DNA from: Terebella lapidaria
Taxonomy: Eukaryota; Annelida; Polychaeta; Terebellida; Terebellidae
DNA length: 64,000 bases
Reading direction: 5' to 3'
NCBI GenBank assembly: GCA_949152475.1
Contig: OX424568.1
Location: 11,073,667-11,137,666, forward strand
Under the pieces are notes generated by a model. The model saw nothing but the letters and a program-made list of their open reading frames with translations, had not been told where the DNA came from and made no database searches. This document shows positions 11,270 to 24,036 of the stretch, piece by piece. Numbering within the stretch: position 1 is the stretch's first letter; every line of letters starts with the position of its first letter. Position numbers and translations under genes: made by a program.

Positions 11270-14160
11270 TTGGCATGCAAACTATCATCAGATGATTCAC
11301 GTGTATTCAGTGCATTAACCGACTCGCCCCTCCGCTCTACAACGTAAATAAATAAATGAAAATTCAAAATCACCACACACTGTAAATACAACAGTGGGAC
11401 TGTGTGAAATAAATAAAAATTTCAAATTTGGCATAATCGTTCACCATCTCATTTTAAAATGAACTTGCAGCTTTTTGAATGAAGTCACAGCTTAATAATG
11501 TCAACGTATCAGGAAATCAAACGGAAGGTGGGGGTGATTCAGGGGGTGGACTGGTAAATTGCTGGTGACAAACCGAAAGTGTTTGGAACATGGTTGGTGA
11601 ATAATTAAGGTTGGTAAATATTTGTTGCTGTCAACAGCTATCCTGCTGCAAATTGGTAGATAAATATCACGATATGTGTGGAGATTTACCATTATAATTA
11701 AAAGTTTATATCATATATTCGTCATAGTAAGGATTACTGTTTTGATGATTTTCATGGTAGCAAGATGATTTACATCAAGGTGATACTTGGGGATTTTATC
11801 AAACAAATTTCGTTTCTCAAAAAGAATTCTACATTCGTACGAAGATTGAGTAGATATGAACCCTAATCTTTTGTCAGTTAAATGATGCTTCCATAGTGAG
11901 CATCATGTATACCCTGGGAGACACGTTTCAAAAGGGAGAAACACGTTTCCTTGTCAGCTTGTCGATAAGTTAAACTTGTTTAAATGAAGCTATAATCACT
12001 TTTAGAATTGACAAAATGTATTCATTCTGCGATAGCTTTATTATGTCTATAGAATGAGAAATCGTACAAATGTGGGTCTGAAAGTGTGTATTACATGCCT
12101 GAATTGAGTGTCCGATCAGAATTCAAATTCGGGCCAGTCAATCGCGCATCAATTTTTTCCTCAAAGCGGCCCGCCTTGTGGGCGAGTTCCATTCACAGCT
12201 TGATGACGTCATTGGTATTTGTTTATTTGCATTGTATTAATTCAACGTTTAGATAGAAATATCAACAGTTATCAAACCGTTACTTCAATGTAGTCATTTA
12301 TTTATTTGTTCATCTCGGACCTACTTCTATTACTTCATGGTTCATGTAGGTCTGGCCCTGAACTCAGGTTATTGAAGTTGTGTGAATTTTATGAGAAACG
12401 GGATATGTTGATAAGGTTCATTCCGTTTCTATATAGTTGGTTTAGTTCAGTTATGTATTTTGTTCTCGAATACAATCAAGAATAATTGCTTATATGGGAT
12501 ACCAATAATAGTCAATATATTTTATCTAACATTTTAACATTGTTATTGTGATTGCATCAACAATATTTCATTGTTGGCTGATTACTTCTGGAGTAAACGC
12601 TCAAGTGTGATTGACCTGCATAAGCATTATATAATATTCATATTTTAAGTGACAATATGAGTGAAACAATACACATGTTAACAGACTATTAAATCAAACG
12701 ATTATTTCTCCATGTATGAACTTCACACACCGTTTCTGAGAATACTACACTTACACTTCTGAGAATATTGTCTGGCATACGATATCCACTTCCATATTAT
12801 TGAATTTCATTCCAAGAAATATTCCACTGCATGGGTGTTGTCAAACTTGTACGTCACGGGCTTTTCTAATGAAACCTCTTTACAATTTTGTACTTTATTT
12901 TTTGCAGTCATGGTCGCATAATTCTTCAATATCTCCGAAGTGAAAGCAATAGATTCAACTTGTGCAATTATGTGTATAAAGTGAGATATTGGTGCCTTCA
13001 TTGGCGTATTTTAACCAATCTATCACACGCACCAATTTGATAACATTCAAACTGATTTAATGGTGGTTTTAAGTCCTGTCTGGCTAAATGAAAGCGATTA
13101 CTGCATCCACTAATCGCTTATTGCTTCTGTGGTTGTACATTCCTGGTTCAAACTACTGCATTTGCTTCATAGTGGGCTGGTTAGTTGCCTTGGTGCAGCA
13201 CCAATTTAAAGTGACAATAGCAGGCAAGATTCCCTGTAGCTTCTCCGAGGAGCAGCTCGGAGCGGAGCTGCCCAGGAACACAGTGGGAATATGGTCCATC
13301 GAACCCCAGACCACAACGGTGACATGCTGTGAGTGAGCGAAGCTGTGCGAGGGACATCAAAAGCTCGTCTGCCAAAGTCACAATGAATCTAACATCGTGA
13401 TCCTCTAAGCGTTGGTTAATGCACCGCTGGGTTTAAAGTGCCAGTGTTTTTGTTTTATCATCAGATCAGGCTGCTGGATTAATGGTATGGACAGACCGGA
13501 CGTGCTTTATTGTGCTAAACTCACAAAATTAGTGATAAATATGCACTAACTACAGTATAAATATCAAGGGAAAGTGAATATTGGACCCAGCAATTGAATT
13601 ACCTGAAATACATGTTATTCATCCTGGTCCATTCCCCAATAATCAAGCTTTAACATTTAATCTCCAAGGCTATTTTCCAATGGTGTGGCATGATTTCCTC
13701 TGAACTGCAAGACAATATATAATAATCAAATGAATAATGGGGTACATTTCAGAAAAAAAATCGCACACATACACTCCGATGCTGAGAAATGATTTTTTCC
13801 AACTGCAGTTTTCATTCAATCCTTCCCTTTATAAAAGTGTTGATTTGTTTATTGTTGAGTGTGAACTACATGTCCAATACATTTCTCGAATCTTCACCAT
13901 AAATATTGGGGAGATGCCACATTCGGGTTTAGCAATAAAATCATCTTTTTGATAAATACATTTAAAGGATTTCGATTCTACAAGGATTTCGTTCTTTCGT
14001 ATGGTTTCTTCAGAACTGTGAGCCATTTTTGATCAACTCGAACAAACACACATTCACATTCATACAGAACCTCTGAAGTATCTAACATAAAGTTGAAAGG
14101 TTACACATTAGAAAATCAATTATACAACCTTCGTTGAATAGTCTGATTATACGTTTGCTA
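11270..14160 (+). repeat. Tandem array block A, subunit 3
   Basis: It starts at GGCATGCAAACTATCATC (11275) and is homologous to 26731-30082. From about 11980 to 12235 it holds sequence with no match in its partner, which in turn has about 600 bp of different sequence at 27660-28200. The two copies have therefore diverged by separate replacement events at the same spot. The GC-richer module lies at 13130-13350 and includes an 82-codon frame. Confidence 0.75.
13088..13336 (+). CDS. Hypothetical 82-residue ORF in array module (block A copy)
   Basis: The frame starts MKAITASTNRLLLLWLY and ends at a TGA after ITCC-like residues; residues about 28-38 form a short hydrophobic stretch (CICFIVGWLVA). 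An aligned frame of the same length survives at 29095-29343 in block B, with the same start, similar spacing and shared residues FxEEQxGxELPxNTVG. The other seven copies of this module have early stops or shifts. No family is recognised. This could be chance survival of one frame in two related repeats, and there is no sign of splice sites or a promoter. Codon substitution pattern has not been measured. Confidence 0.15.
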   Translation: MKAITASTNRLLLLWLYIPGSNYCICFIVGWLVALVQHQFKVTIAGKIPCSFSEEQLGAELPRNTVGIWSIEPQTTTVTCCE

Positions 14161-15535
14161 ATTTTGGCATGCAAATTACAATAAGATTGCCTGGTAAAGT
14201 TTGCATGAATGGACCCCCCCCCCCCCACACACACACACACACACACATACACACACACACACAAACACAAACATTGCAAGCAAAAAGTGGCACTGTGATT
14301 TCCCATTTATGAAATCATAGTAATTAAAGTTTTTTGCCGCCTTCATCGGTTATCTCATTCTGTGCTTTTTAAATCAAGTTACAGCTAACAACTGAACCTA
14401 GGAAAATTTTGAAGCGAAGTTGAGGGGTTGATTTAGGGCGAGGGTTGGCGAAACGATGGTGACAAACTACCTAGGTTTAGAGCTTAGGTCGATCAGTAAT
14501 TAACATCAGTAAATAATCGTGGCTGTCAACAGCTATTCAGCTGCAGATTGGTGGACAAATATAAACATTTAGAGGGATTCGCACTTGATTGTTCATTGGT
14601 GATTGAATGCGTGAATTGCCTTCACATAGACAATTATCATGAATCGATTGACTTTTATCTCTGAAATCGCAAATTCTGAAATATTCGATCTCTGCGATAG
14701 ATATATTTCTCTCTACAGTCTCCCACTTTTATCGCCTCTCGGTCATTTGAAGTACGTTCATAAATAAGTATATGACACAGCTATGACTATCATTTCATTC
14801 CAAGCGACATTTAGTTTTTCAGGCAAAACATTTGGTGATAAATTAAGAAATGCTGATTGCTCATATCATCTCGGCTTGAAATTCAGAGTGAAATAAATAG
14901 TGTTTATAGTTACTACCTGCTGTTCATTGATATCAGTATATTATCCCAGACGAACATACCCCCTACTCGAAATAAAATGTCCTTGAGGAAGGATTGTGTC
15001 CGAATTAAATGTGCTTTTTCCAAACGATATCAAAGCCTCGGATATGTAAGCGTTAAATGATCATCAACTTAAGCACTACTTTTCACGACCTGTTCTGTAC
15101 AGTATCACAGTAAGACTCGATGCCATGTTAACTCACGTGGGAAGTTGTCTTGTTATGCAAATTTTTTTAATTATAACGTCAACGAGCCACTTTGTAAAAA
15201 ATTATGCTCTGAAAAAATAGTACGATAATACGTCTTACTGTAAATAATACTGCGAACAATACATCACGTTTACCATGGAAAATATAACGATGTGTACTGA
15301 GAGTTACATTATAAATGACACCACGAAGTGTCTTCTTATTTTTACTTTCAAGGTAAGATATGTTCACATGATACTTCTTCACGGTAAGATGTATTGTTAT
15401 GATACTTTTCATGGTAATATGTATTGTCAAGGTGATTTACATGAAGATGATACTATCACATATTGCCATGATATTTGAAATGATAAGGCATCTTACTGTC
15501 ATACCCACAATACGAGGGAAGCAAGAGTACTGTGA
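14161..15535 (+). repeat. Tandem array block A, subunit 4 (3'-truncated)
   Basis: It starts at GGCATGCAAATTACAA (14165) and is homologous to 30083-31290. It contains the GGTGGACAAATATAAACATT landmark at about 14550. It stops near 15535, before the module that the block B partner retains at 32915-33120, and is followed by an unrelated array. The truncation marks the edge between blocks A and B. Confidence 0.7.
14214..14262. repeat. Poly-C followed by CA microsatellite
   Basis: A run of 13 C residues runs directly into about 18 CA units with one CATA interruption. The block B partner at 30134-30150 keeps only the C-rich part, so the CA tract is specific to this copy. Confidence 0.95.
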
Positions 15536-15599
15536 TAAATGAGGCAGAAAATGTAAGATCAATTTCTTTGATCAGTTTCTATCCTACTTGATCATGTTG

Positions 15600-16900
15600 A
15601 TCGTGTAAATTGAATGAGTACTTTATTTCCCTCGCCCATGTAGGGGGGAGGGGGTCGAGGGTATTGTATTCGGGTCTGTCTGCCTGTCTGTTCGCGTGCA
15701 TAACTCGAACACAAATGGTCCAATGGTATTATTTTTGCCGACAATTTCTTCTCTGGCCAATGTTTCTCTGGCCAATTCCCGATCGTATGGTGTACGGCCG
15801 ATGGTCGTACGACTAAAACTCTCCATTATCGCCCGATGCCGAAAAAGTGGGGGGTCACGATGTCGGTTATATTTTGCCAGTGACTTTTCAGTGCAGATGT
15901 GTGCACACATAACTCGCAGACAAATGGCCCAATCGATCTGCATGTTTGAGGACTGAAGCGTCACGGTAGTGGACCTGTCCCCTTCAAATTTTGTCAAATC
16001 TGATAAAAATGGTTGCCATGGCAACCGAAAATTCTAATAATTGGCAATAGCTCCTGTTCTAATAAATATTATTTTTTCCACCCATTTTTGTATTTTTTTT
16101 TGGCCAATTCCCGATCATATGGTGTATGACCGATAAGTTTCAGACCAAAACTCCCCATTATCGCTGATTTTACGACTTTTGAGTGTTCTGAGATTCAGGC
16201 AGGCCATTTTGTGAGACCAGTTTTCAATCTTTTCCTCAAACAATTTTGTGAAATTTTACAGCTCAATGTCGAGCGAAAAGGTCAAGGTCACAGAAAAGGT
16301 CGAAAACAAAAGTTGCGTCAACTCTGTTTATGCTCATCATTATTTTTCTCTGTTAATTTTGTATTTTTCTATAGTCGATTCCCCATCATTTGCTATTTGA
16401 CCGATGGTCATATGTCACAATTACCTATCATCGCCCAAGGTCAAATATGTAAGGGTCATCAGCTGAAATCACCGATTCGTAATATTTCAAGTGGTAATAA
16501 TTCCAAAACCACTGACTATACTCCATAGAATATTGAACAAAATGTATGCAGTATAAATCTTGGAGAGCTTGCAAAGTTTGAAAGGTCGGTAATGAGAATT
16601 CAGCTCGTGGTCAAGAATATGGTCGCGATAAAAAACGCAAAACTCTACTTTTATTAACGTTTATTCTTTTGTTGTTTTTGTATTTTTGCTATGGCCTATT
16701 CGGGATCATTTGATATATGAACAATGGTCGTATGACCAAAACCCCTGATTATCGCCCAAGTAGAAAATGTAAGGGTCATCATCTTTAATTTGAGTAACTA
16801 AATCTGAAGGGGCGAGGGTCTGCAATATCTGATTGTCTCGTTTCATCATGCGATAGTCGAAGCTCAATAATGCAATATGCATACTACCAAGGTGAGTATA
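15600..16900. repeat. Tandem array of four diverged ~300-bp units at the A/B block junction
   Basis: A recurring core similar to GGCCAATTCCCGATCATATG, then GACCGATGGTCGTA, then ATTATCGCCCAAG appears at about 15770, 16102, 16372 and 16693 (spacings about 332, 271 and 320 bp). Later cores are followed by AATGTAAGGGTCATCA (16447, 16767) and preceded by GGTCAAGG- and TTTTGTATTTTT-like segments. Units differ at many positions, so the array is old. The left end begins with a GTCTGTCTGCCTGTCTGTTC run (15675) and a GCGTGCATAACTCGAACACA segment. Frames of 86-133 codons in it are incompatible between units and are not considered genes. Confidence 0.75.
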
Positions 16901-17024
16901 GCAAAACTGTAGTATCACACATGTTTCTTCATGTATCATTATATCCTGTATGGAGAGTTATTTGAAATAAAAACTGATTTCAATGATATAACTGACATGA
17001 CATAGTCTATAGACATGACCTGCG
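16901..17024. other. Spacer between 300-bp array and block B
   Basis: AT-rich sequence with no recognised feature, linking the last 300-bp unit to the first subunit of block B. Confidence 0.4.
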
Positions 17025-20000
17025 AACTACCATTGGTTGTTCCACCTGTATTCAGTGCACGAAGGCGAAAACAGCAAAACGAACTCCCCACGCAACGCAC
17101 TCAAAACAGCTGCACTGGAATTAAACAATTCCCTATTATTTGTGCATTAGCAATAAATTCAAGTTCCTGCATCGTCGATTCTCTCGCTCGAAGTGTTTTT
17201 GGAATTAATGTACAACTCAATGATTGAAACCTACCAGGAAATTAAAGCAAATCGAGGGGATGATTTAGGCCATTGCCGAGCAAATTGATAGTACCAAACT
17301 GTCAGGGTTTAGAGCCTGGCTCGATCAGTAATTAACGAAGGTAAATATTTGTGACTGTCGACATCTATCAAGCTGCAAAGTGGTGGACAAATATGAACAT
17401 TTAGAGGGATTCGCACCAAATTGCTTGTTGGTTGATTAGATGTGTGGATTGCGAGTGTCAGCGCCCGAACATAAAGCTACATCATCATCAATCAACTATC
17501 TTTCTGTCCTTGAATGTTCATGATTATCATGAGTGAAATATTTGGGAATTTCATCTTTATCTCCAATGCACGCCTCATGTCTATCTCCATTGAAACGCTG
17601 CATGTATTTTAACGCATATGTATATACCATAGCTATGACTATCAATTCCTATCATACAATCCACAGTGCTACAGTTGATGACCTGACTGGTAAAGTTCTT
17701 CTAACAACAATATTTAGTGATATTCAAATAATGATATTGTGAAATGATCATCTAATCTATGTCAGAAGATCGGAGTGAATTGATTTGAAGACTATGGGCA
17801 GTGCGATCTTGATGATGAGTGATGTTACAGAACAGAAATTAAGTGTACATGCTTACAACTACTACTGGCCTTTCATTGATGTTGGAACATTATCTCAGAC
17901 AAAAGTATTCGTTATTCTCACTGAAATGTCCTCGAGGAAATGGGGTGTCTTTGGTGAATTAAGCATATATCAAAGCCCCGACCCCACGATAGCTTCAACA
18001 AAGAGATCAACCAAAACGTTTATGTTGTAAGCACATGATTCACCAGAAAGAACTCCCTATTCATCTTTGGAACAATTGGCTAAATGGACTTGGGAATCTA
18101 TCAAACAAACTTTTTTTGTCAAATTGGATTCCACGTTCGCTCGTGGATCAAGTAGATATGAACCCAACGCTTCTGTCAGTTCAAGGGCAGTTAGCAGCGA
18201 TTCTCATTACAGAGCCGCTAAGCACCAAGTGTACTCAAACGAAAAGTGTACTCTTCGAGTGAAACATACTTTCATCATCAAAACCTACTGTATTTGTGGT
18301 AATAGATTGATACCTACATTCTTGTTGGTCTGTGGATAGGCAACACCTGTTGAAATTGTTAGTGCAAGGAATGATGGCTTACGATATGGGTTGAAACAGT
18401 GCTCATTAATGAGGTATCGGTTCATTGGAAAGAAACATGTACACGGAAAGGTTATTTATCCATCTGACATGAATAAGGTTTTGTTTGCTGTAAGAACGAC
18501 CTTCATTTGCAGGGAGAGAGAATGTGAGTGAAAAAATACACATGTTCACAGACTATTAACAACGGTTTTTTCCCCACAAACTTTTCACTCAGTTTTCTTT
18601 TACACCTCTGAGAATATTGTCTGGCATAAAATAACCACTTCCACAGTATTAAATCGCACTTCGAAAAATATCCCACGCTGCGTATGTGTTGTCAAATTCC
18701 TACGCCAGGTGCTGCAATGGCTTTTTCTAATGAAACCTCTTTATGATAAATGCATTGCAATTCTATTTTTTACTTTTTGCAGTCATGGTTGCATATTGCC
18801 TCAATACCTCCGAAACGAAAGTGATACATTCAACTTGTGCAATTATGTGTATAAAGTGAGATATTTGTGCCTTCATTGATGTTAAATAATTGCTATGATC
18901 ATAAGGTGGCTTGCTATTGGTCAGGAGCGGTCACATGGTCGAAATATAGAAATCGCTATGACGTACCTGCTTGTTTTGCCGGGCAACATACCAATGATTC
19001 AGCACCCGGGCAACAGAACGTAGAACAAGTGACCGTGCATAATGTATCTATCAATGCAATGTTATCATAACGTGTCCATATTCCATAAAAAAATGTATGT
19101 CCGTTGTGACAGTGAGCCAATAAATAAAATGATAAAAACACCAACAATCATGTGTTTGGCTGTCTTTTAAATCCTTTAGAAGGATATTATCATAAATTCT
19201 ACTAGAACAAATATTGACTGGTGCCCTGTGTAAGAGACAAAACTATTTGACCCTCGAGTCAAATAGTTTTGTCTGTTACACGAGGCACCAGTCAATATTT
19301 GTATAATATTTACCCAATCTATCACTAACCAATGTGACATCGTTCAAGCTGATCTCATGATACCTATCGCTCCTGTCTGGCTAAATGAAAGCATTTAATG
19401 CACTGTAAATCGTTTATTCCTTCTGCTGTTCTACACGCATGGACTTATCACCATTGAAACTGTTGTCCATGCTTCATAGTGGGCTGGCCAGTTGCCTTTG
19501 TGCAGCACCCATCCAAAGAGACAATAGCGGCAAGACCCATGCAGATTCTCCACGGAGCAGCACGGAGAGGAACTACATAGAAACACAGTGGAGATATGGC
19601 CCATCTCACCCAGACCACAATGGTGACATGCAGTGGGTGAGAGAAGCTGCGTGAGGGGCACAAATAGCTAGCTGGGAATCGAAAATCTGCTAGCTTAGGC
19701 ACTTCGCATGGCATCATAATTTGTCAATATCTCCATAACGAAAGCATCACAATCAACTTCCGCAATAATTTGTAAGAAATAATATACTGGTGCCTTTATT
19801 GATGCACGTTGAATCTATATCTCAAGAACCAATGTGATATCATCACAACAGATTCCTCATCTATTTCATTTATCGATAGAATCTCAAAATAGTAAACAGC
19901 TCTACTCGTCTTCGTTTCCCTCTGGTGTGGCCAGCGTGCCCCAGGTTTACAGCCATTGTATTATTGGTAAATATGGTATTATCGCTGGATTATTAAATAT

Positions 20001-21204
20001 GGTATTATTCTTTTTTCTCTAACATGGCCTTGACATTGCTCAAATTGCTGATCATCCAGGCGACTCAAATAGGGTTTGTAGCTCCTTAATCCTACTTATG
20101 TCACGAGACTCTTAATTGAGTTGGTGTTCTTGCATTTTAAGCCTTACTGAAAGTAGAAGACCGAGTTGCACAACAGTGTTGCTGAAGTGAGCAATGCGTT
20201 TGGTAAGTCAATTTTGATGAGCTGCTAAGATGAGTTGAATATTATCTCACTGGCTCTTTGAGCAATGGCCAAGTTGGTGGAAAATTTGCAGCAAAACCAA
20301 AACGAATGGGCATCGTATGAGATATCAACACTCACCAAGCTCATGACACAGCACAGGTGTGCGTCTATTGTTGAATTCGGACCTCCAGCAATATGTCTGA
20401 CCTCGCTGATACAAAACCCCATATATATTGGAGAAATGTGGATTTTGGACTCTGCAACAAAATTATCTTGAAATATATCGTCCCCGTTCACGAACAAATA
20501 ATGAAGTTTTAGTATCCAATAAACAAGGATCTCCTATCTCTCCTATTATTGCATGATTTACATACAACTGTGAGGCATTTTTCGATAATAAAGTGAATAG
20601 TGGTGTGTATTACAGAAGAACATTGCACACATATACACATATGCGCTGGTATTTGATTTGTTTTCCACTTCAGTTTTCATTCAATCCTTCCCATCAACAG
20701 TGCTGATTTGTTTTTGTTGTTGGTTCTGAACACCATGTCTAACATTCTAATGCTGCTACCAAATCTGCATCATAATTATCAGGGAGTTGCAAATGGCTGC
20801 AAAATCATCTGAGTGCATTGCACTCCTCCACGGCCAGTATCTAGTATCCAGCCAGTTGTAGTAATTATTCTACATGTACAAGGATTTCGTGATTGCATGT
20901 ATTGCATGGTTTCTTCAGAACTTGCAGCAATTTCAGAACCATGCAAGTATTGCATGGTTTCTTCAGAACTGCAGACCACTCCTTGATAAACACATGAGAA
21001 ATGGGGGTACTTTCCAGAATGAAATCGAACAGATAAACACTAATATCGGCCAAAACCATGTGATCTTTTAACAGAAACTGAAATATCTGACATAAAGATG
21101 AAAGGTTCCACACTAGGCAGAAAGAGTGGAAGTTTTAGTTTGTCATGACAGAAAATTTAATATATACAATTTTCATTGAGCAACCTAATGACAATATTGA
21201 TAAT
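17025..21204 (+). repeat. Tandem array block B, subunit 1
   Basis: Homologous in order and orientation to 2805-7204. It has the empty target site of the foldback element near 17090-17115. The landmark GGTGGACAAATATGAACATT is at about 17386 and the GC-richer module at 19465-19650. It carries an extra ~420-bp insertion at 18883-19302 that the partner lacks, and a local duplication of TATTGCATGGTTTCTTCAGA near 20900 and 20950. Confidence 0.8.
18883..19302. mobile_element. ~420-bp non-autonomous insertion ending in a long hairpin
   Basis: Compared with the partner site near 5355-5365, and with other subunits, this copy gains about 420 bp. The last 96 bp form a hairpin: 19207-19302 fold with arms of about 45 bp around a CCTCGA centre, with only a few mismatches. 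The rest is unstructured and includes AATAAA-like motifs near 19120. No target duplication beyond a possible TA could be assigned, and no transposase frame is present. A snapback end on only one side is unlike ordinary TIR MITEs. Confidence 0.65.
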
Positions 21205-21445
21205 AATGGCATGCAAACCACCACTAATGATATATATGTATTCAGTGCATTAACCCCCCCCCCCCCCTCTAAAACGTGACTTGACACACTAGGCAGAAAG
21301 AGTGGAACTTTAGTTTGTCATGACAGAAAATTTAATACATTTACATTGAACGACCTAATGACAATATTGATAATGTTGGCATGCAAACTACCACTAACGA
21401 TATATATGTATTCAGTGCATTAACCAAACCATTTCCCCCTCTAAA
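21111..21445 (+). repeat. 176-bp tandem duplication inside the array
   Basis: The segment starting CACTAGGCAGAAAGAGTGGA at 21111 recurs at 21287 (period 176 bp), including the GGCATGCAAAC landmark and GTATTCAGTGCATTAACC. The first copy contains a 14-nt C run at 21254-21267 that the second lacks. Other subunits have one copy, so this is a local recent duplication. Confidence 0.9.
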
Positions 21446-24036
21446 ACGTGAATAAATATACGAAAAATAAAAAAAAATCCAATCCAAAAATCCAAGATCA
21501 CCATGCATTGCAAATAAAATATTCACAGTCTGGTTTTCCATTGAAAAAATAAAAATGTAATTCAAATTTGCCGTATCACCGATCATCTCATTTTGAAATA
21601 AGTTACAGCCTAATAAGTAAAACGTACCAGGCAATCAAAGGGAAACTAAGGGGATGATTCATTCGGTGGACTGGCAAATTGATGGTGACAAACTGCCTTG
21701 GTTTAGAGCATGGCTACGTAGAAGAGTATCTAAGGTCCGTAAATATTTGAAGCTGTCAACAGGTATCCAGCAATAAATTGGTAGATGAATATACATATTT
21801 AGAGGGATTCAAACCGGATTGTTTGTTGGTGATTGAAAGTGTGGATTGCGAATGTCAGCAACTGATCATAATTCATCATTATCATATCCCCCCCCCCAAG
21901 TGTTCATACTGTGGGTAAGATACGCAAGTGTGCAAATTCAGAAACCTATGCTTTTGTCTTCAACGGACTTTTCATTCCTATCTCTACTGAAGTATTTCAG
22001 GTATAGACACACTCGACATAAGAACGTGTTCAATGATATACAACTTTTTTTTTATTGTTTTATCAACACCAACAGCGAAATACCTATTTTAGGACATTTC
22101 TTTGCAGAATGCTCATATCATTGATGTTTATGGGTGGTGCAACCTTGCAGATAAGTGAATTTACAAAACAGGAATTAAGTGCACATTCTTACAGTTACTA
22201 CTTGTCGTTCATTAATGCCCATATATTTTCTCGGACAAACGTACCCGTTACTCTATATGAAATGTCCTTGAGGAAGTATAGCGTACAAATTAAACGTGCT
22301 TTGATGGTATTAACATGTTTTAAAACCTCGAATATGGAAGCGTTAATTGATCATTCACTCAACCACATAATGTTCCACGACCAGTTTAGTTCAGTATCAC
22401 AACAAGAAGCCTTGCCATGTTAACTATCAGGGCAAATTGTCATGTTATGAAAATATCCAAAGTTATAACGTCAAGGAGCCATACTTCGAAAATGATAAGA
22501 CATTCTCTGTAAACAATTATAACGACACGACCACCTAACCTGAATATTACAATAAGACCTCATACTGTGAATGAATATGAAGACACCACCTTTTATCATG
22601 TAAAAATGAAAGGGCAAGTGTAGAGCATGATAATTAAGAGGTGGAACATCTTTTTTATGCTAATTTTCACATCATATAAAATATGATATGACGGTTTGTT
22701 CACATCACCCATATAACATGTAAAATGTACTGTTTTGATCATTTTCATGGTAACATCGCTATCGTCAGGATGACTTATATCAAGATGATACCACGACAAC
22801 CTGCCATGATATTTGAAATGACAAGGCACCTTACTGTGATATTCAACACGACTCCTGAACAAATAATAATGTGGTTAATTGGATGATCAATTAAGGTTTC
22901 CATACTCGAACTCCCACTTTTTCAACAAGGATATCAACCAACAAAAAACGTTTGTGATGTAAGAAAGTCATTCGCCAGAAAGAACTATCTATTCATATTT
23001 AGAGCCATTGGCTAAATTGACTTCGGGATCCTATCGAACAAACTTTGTTCACCAAAGGAGATTCCACGTTCGTAACAGGTCAAGTCGATATGAACTCTAT
23101 GCGTTTGTCAGTTCAAAGGCGGTTAGCAATGATTCTCTATACATAGCATCTAAGCACTGTGTATACCCAAATGAAATGTATTCCTCCAGTGAAACACGTT
23201 TTCTTGTTGGACTGTCGATAAGCTACACCTGTTGAGGAAGGAATGGTGGCTAATGATATGAGTTGAAACAGTGCTTATTACTGAGGTCTAAATGCATTAG
23301 AGAGAAAAATGCACATGGTAAGGTTATTTATCCATCTGACATGCTTAGGTTGTTTGTTTGTTTTTGCTCTGAGAACGAGCTCCATTTTGCAGGGATAGAA
23401 AATGCGACTGAAACAAGACACATGTTCACAGACTATTAAATTTAACGGCTATTTCCCTATGCATCAACTTCTCACCCCGTTGCCATTTGTACCTCTGAGA
23501 TCACTGCCTAGCTTAAGATAATCATTTCCACATTATTTAATTGCACTTCAAGGAATATTCTTCAATATTTTCAAATTCCTATGCCACGAGCTGCATTGAT
23601 TTCTCTAATGAAACCACTTTATGATTCTGTATTCCAGTTTTTGCAAGCATGGTCGCATATTTCTTCAATATCTCCAATTCGAGAACGATACCTTCAACTG
23701 GTGCTATTGTGTGTATAAAGTGAGATATTGGTGCCTTCATTGGCGCATATTAGCCAATACATCACACGCACCAATTTGATGTCACTCAAGCTGATTTCAT
23801 GGTAGTGTTAGGTCCGGTTTGGCTGAATGAAAGCATTTAATGCATCTGTAAATCGTTTATTGCTGCTGCTGCTCTACATGCTTTGTCTGAACACCATCGA
23901 TGCTATTGTTTGCTGCATTTGCGTCATGGTCGACTGGCTTGTTGTCTTTGTGCGGCATCTTTTTAAGCCACAATAGCGGGCAATATTCTCTTAGATGCTC
24001 TGAGGAGTAGCAGGGAGAACTGCCCAGGAACAGCAC
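21205..24036 (+). repeat. Tandem array block B, subunit 2a
   Basis: Homologous to 7205-9332. Shared details include ACATCTTTTTTATGCTAATTT near 22646 (compare 8066), GATATCAACCAACAAAAAAC near 22930, and the GC-richer module at about 23900-24036. The frame at 22055-22423 does not persist in the partner copy and was not called as a gene. Confidence 0.75.

Noticed and set aside
15623..16024. 133-codon minus-strand frame
   Set aside because: It falls in the diverged 300-bp array, and the corresponding frame is not open in the other three units.
22055..22423. 122-codon plus-strand frame
   Set aside because: The block A partner region (about 7740-7850) lacks the equivalent frame, and no protein features are visible.
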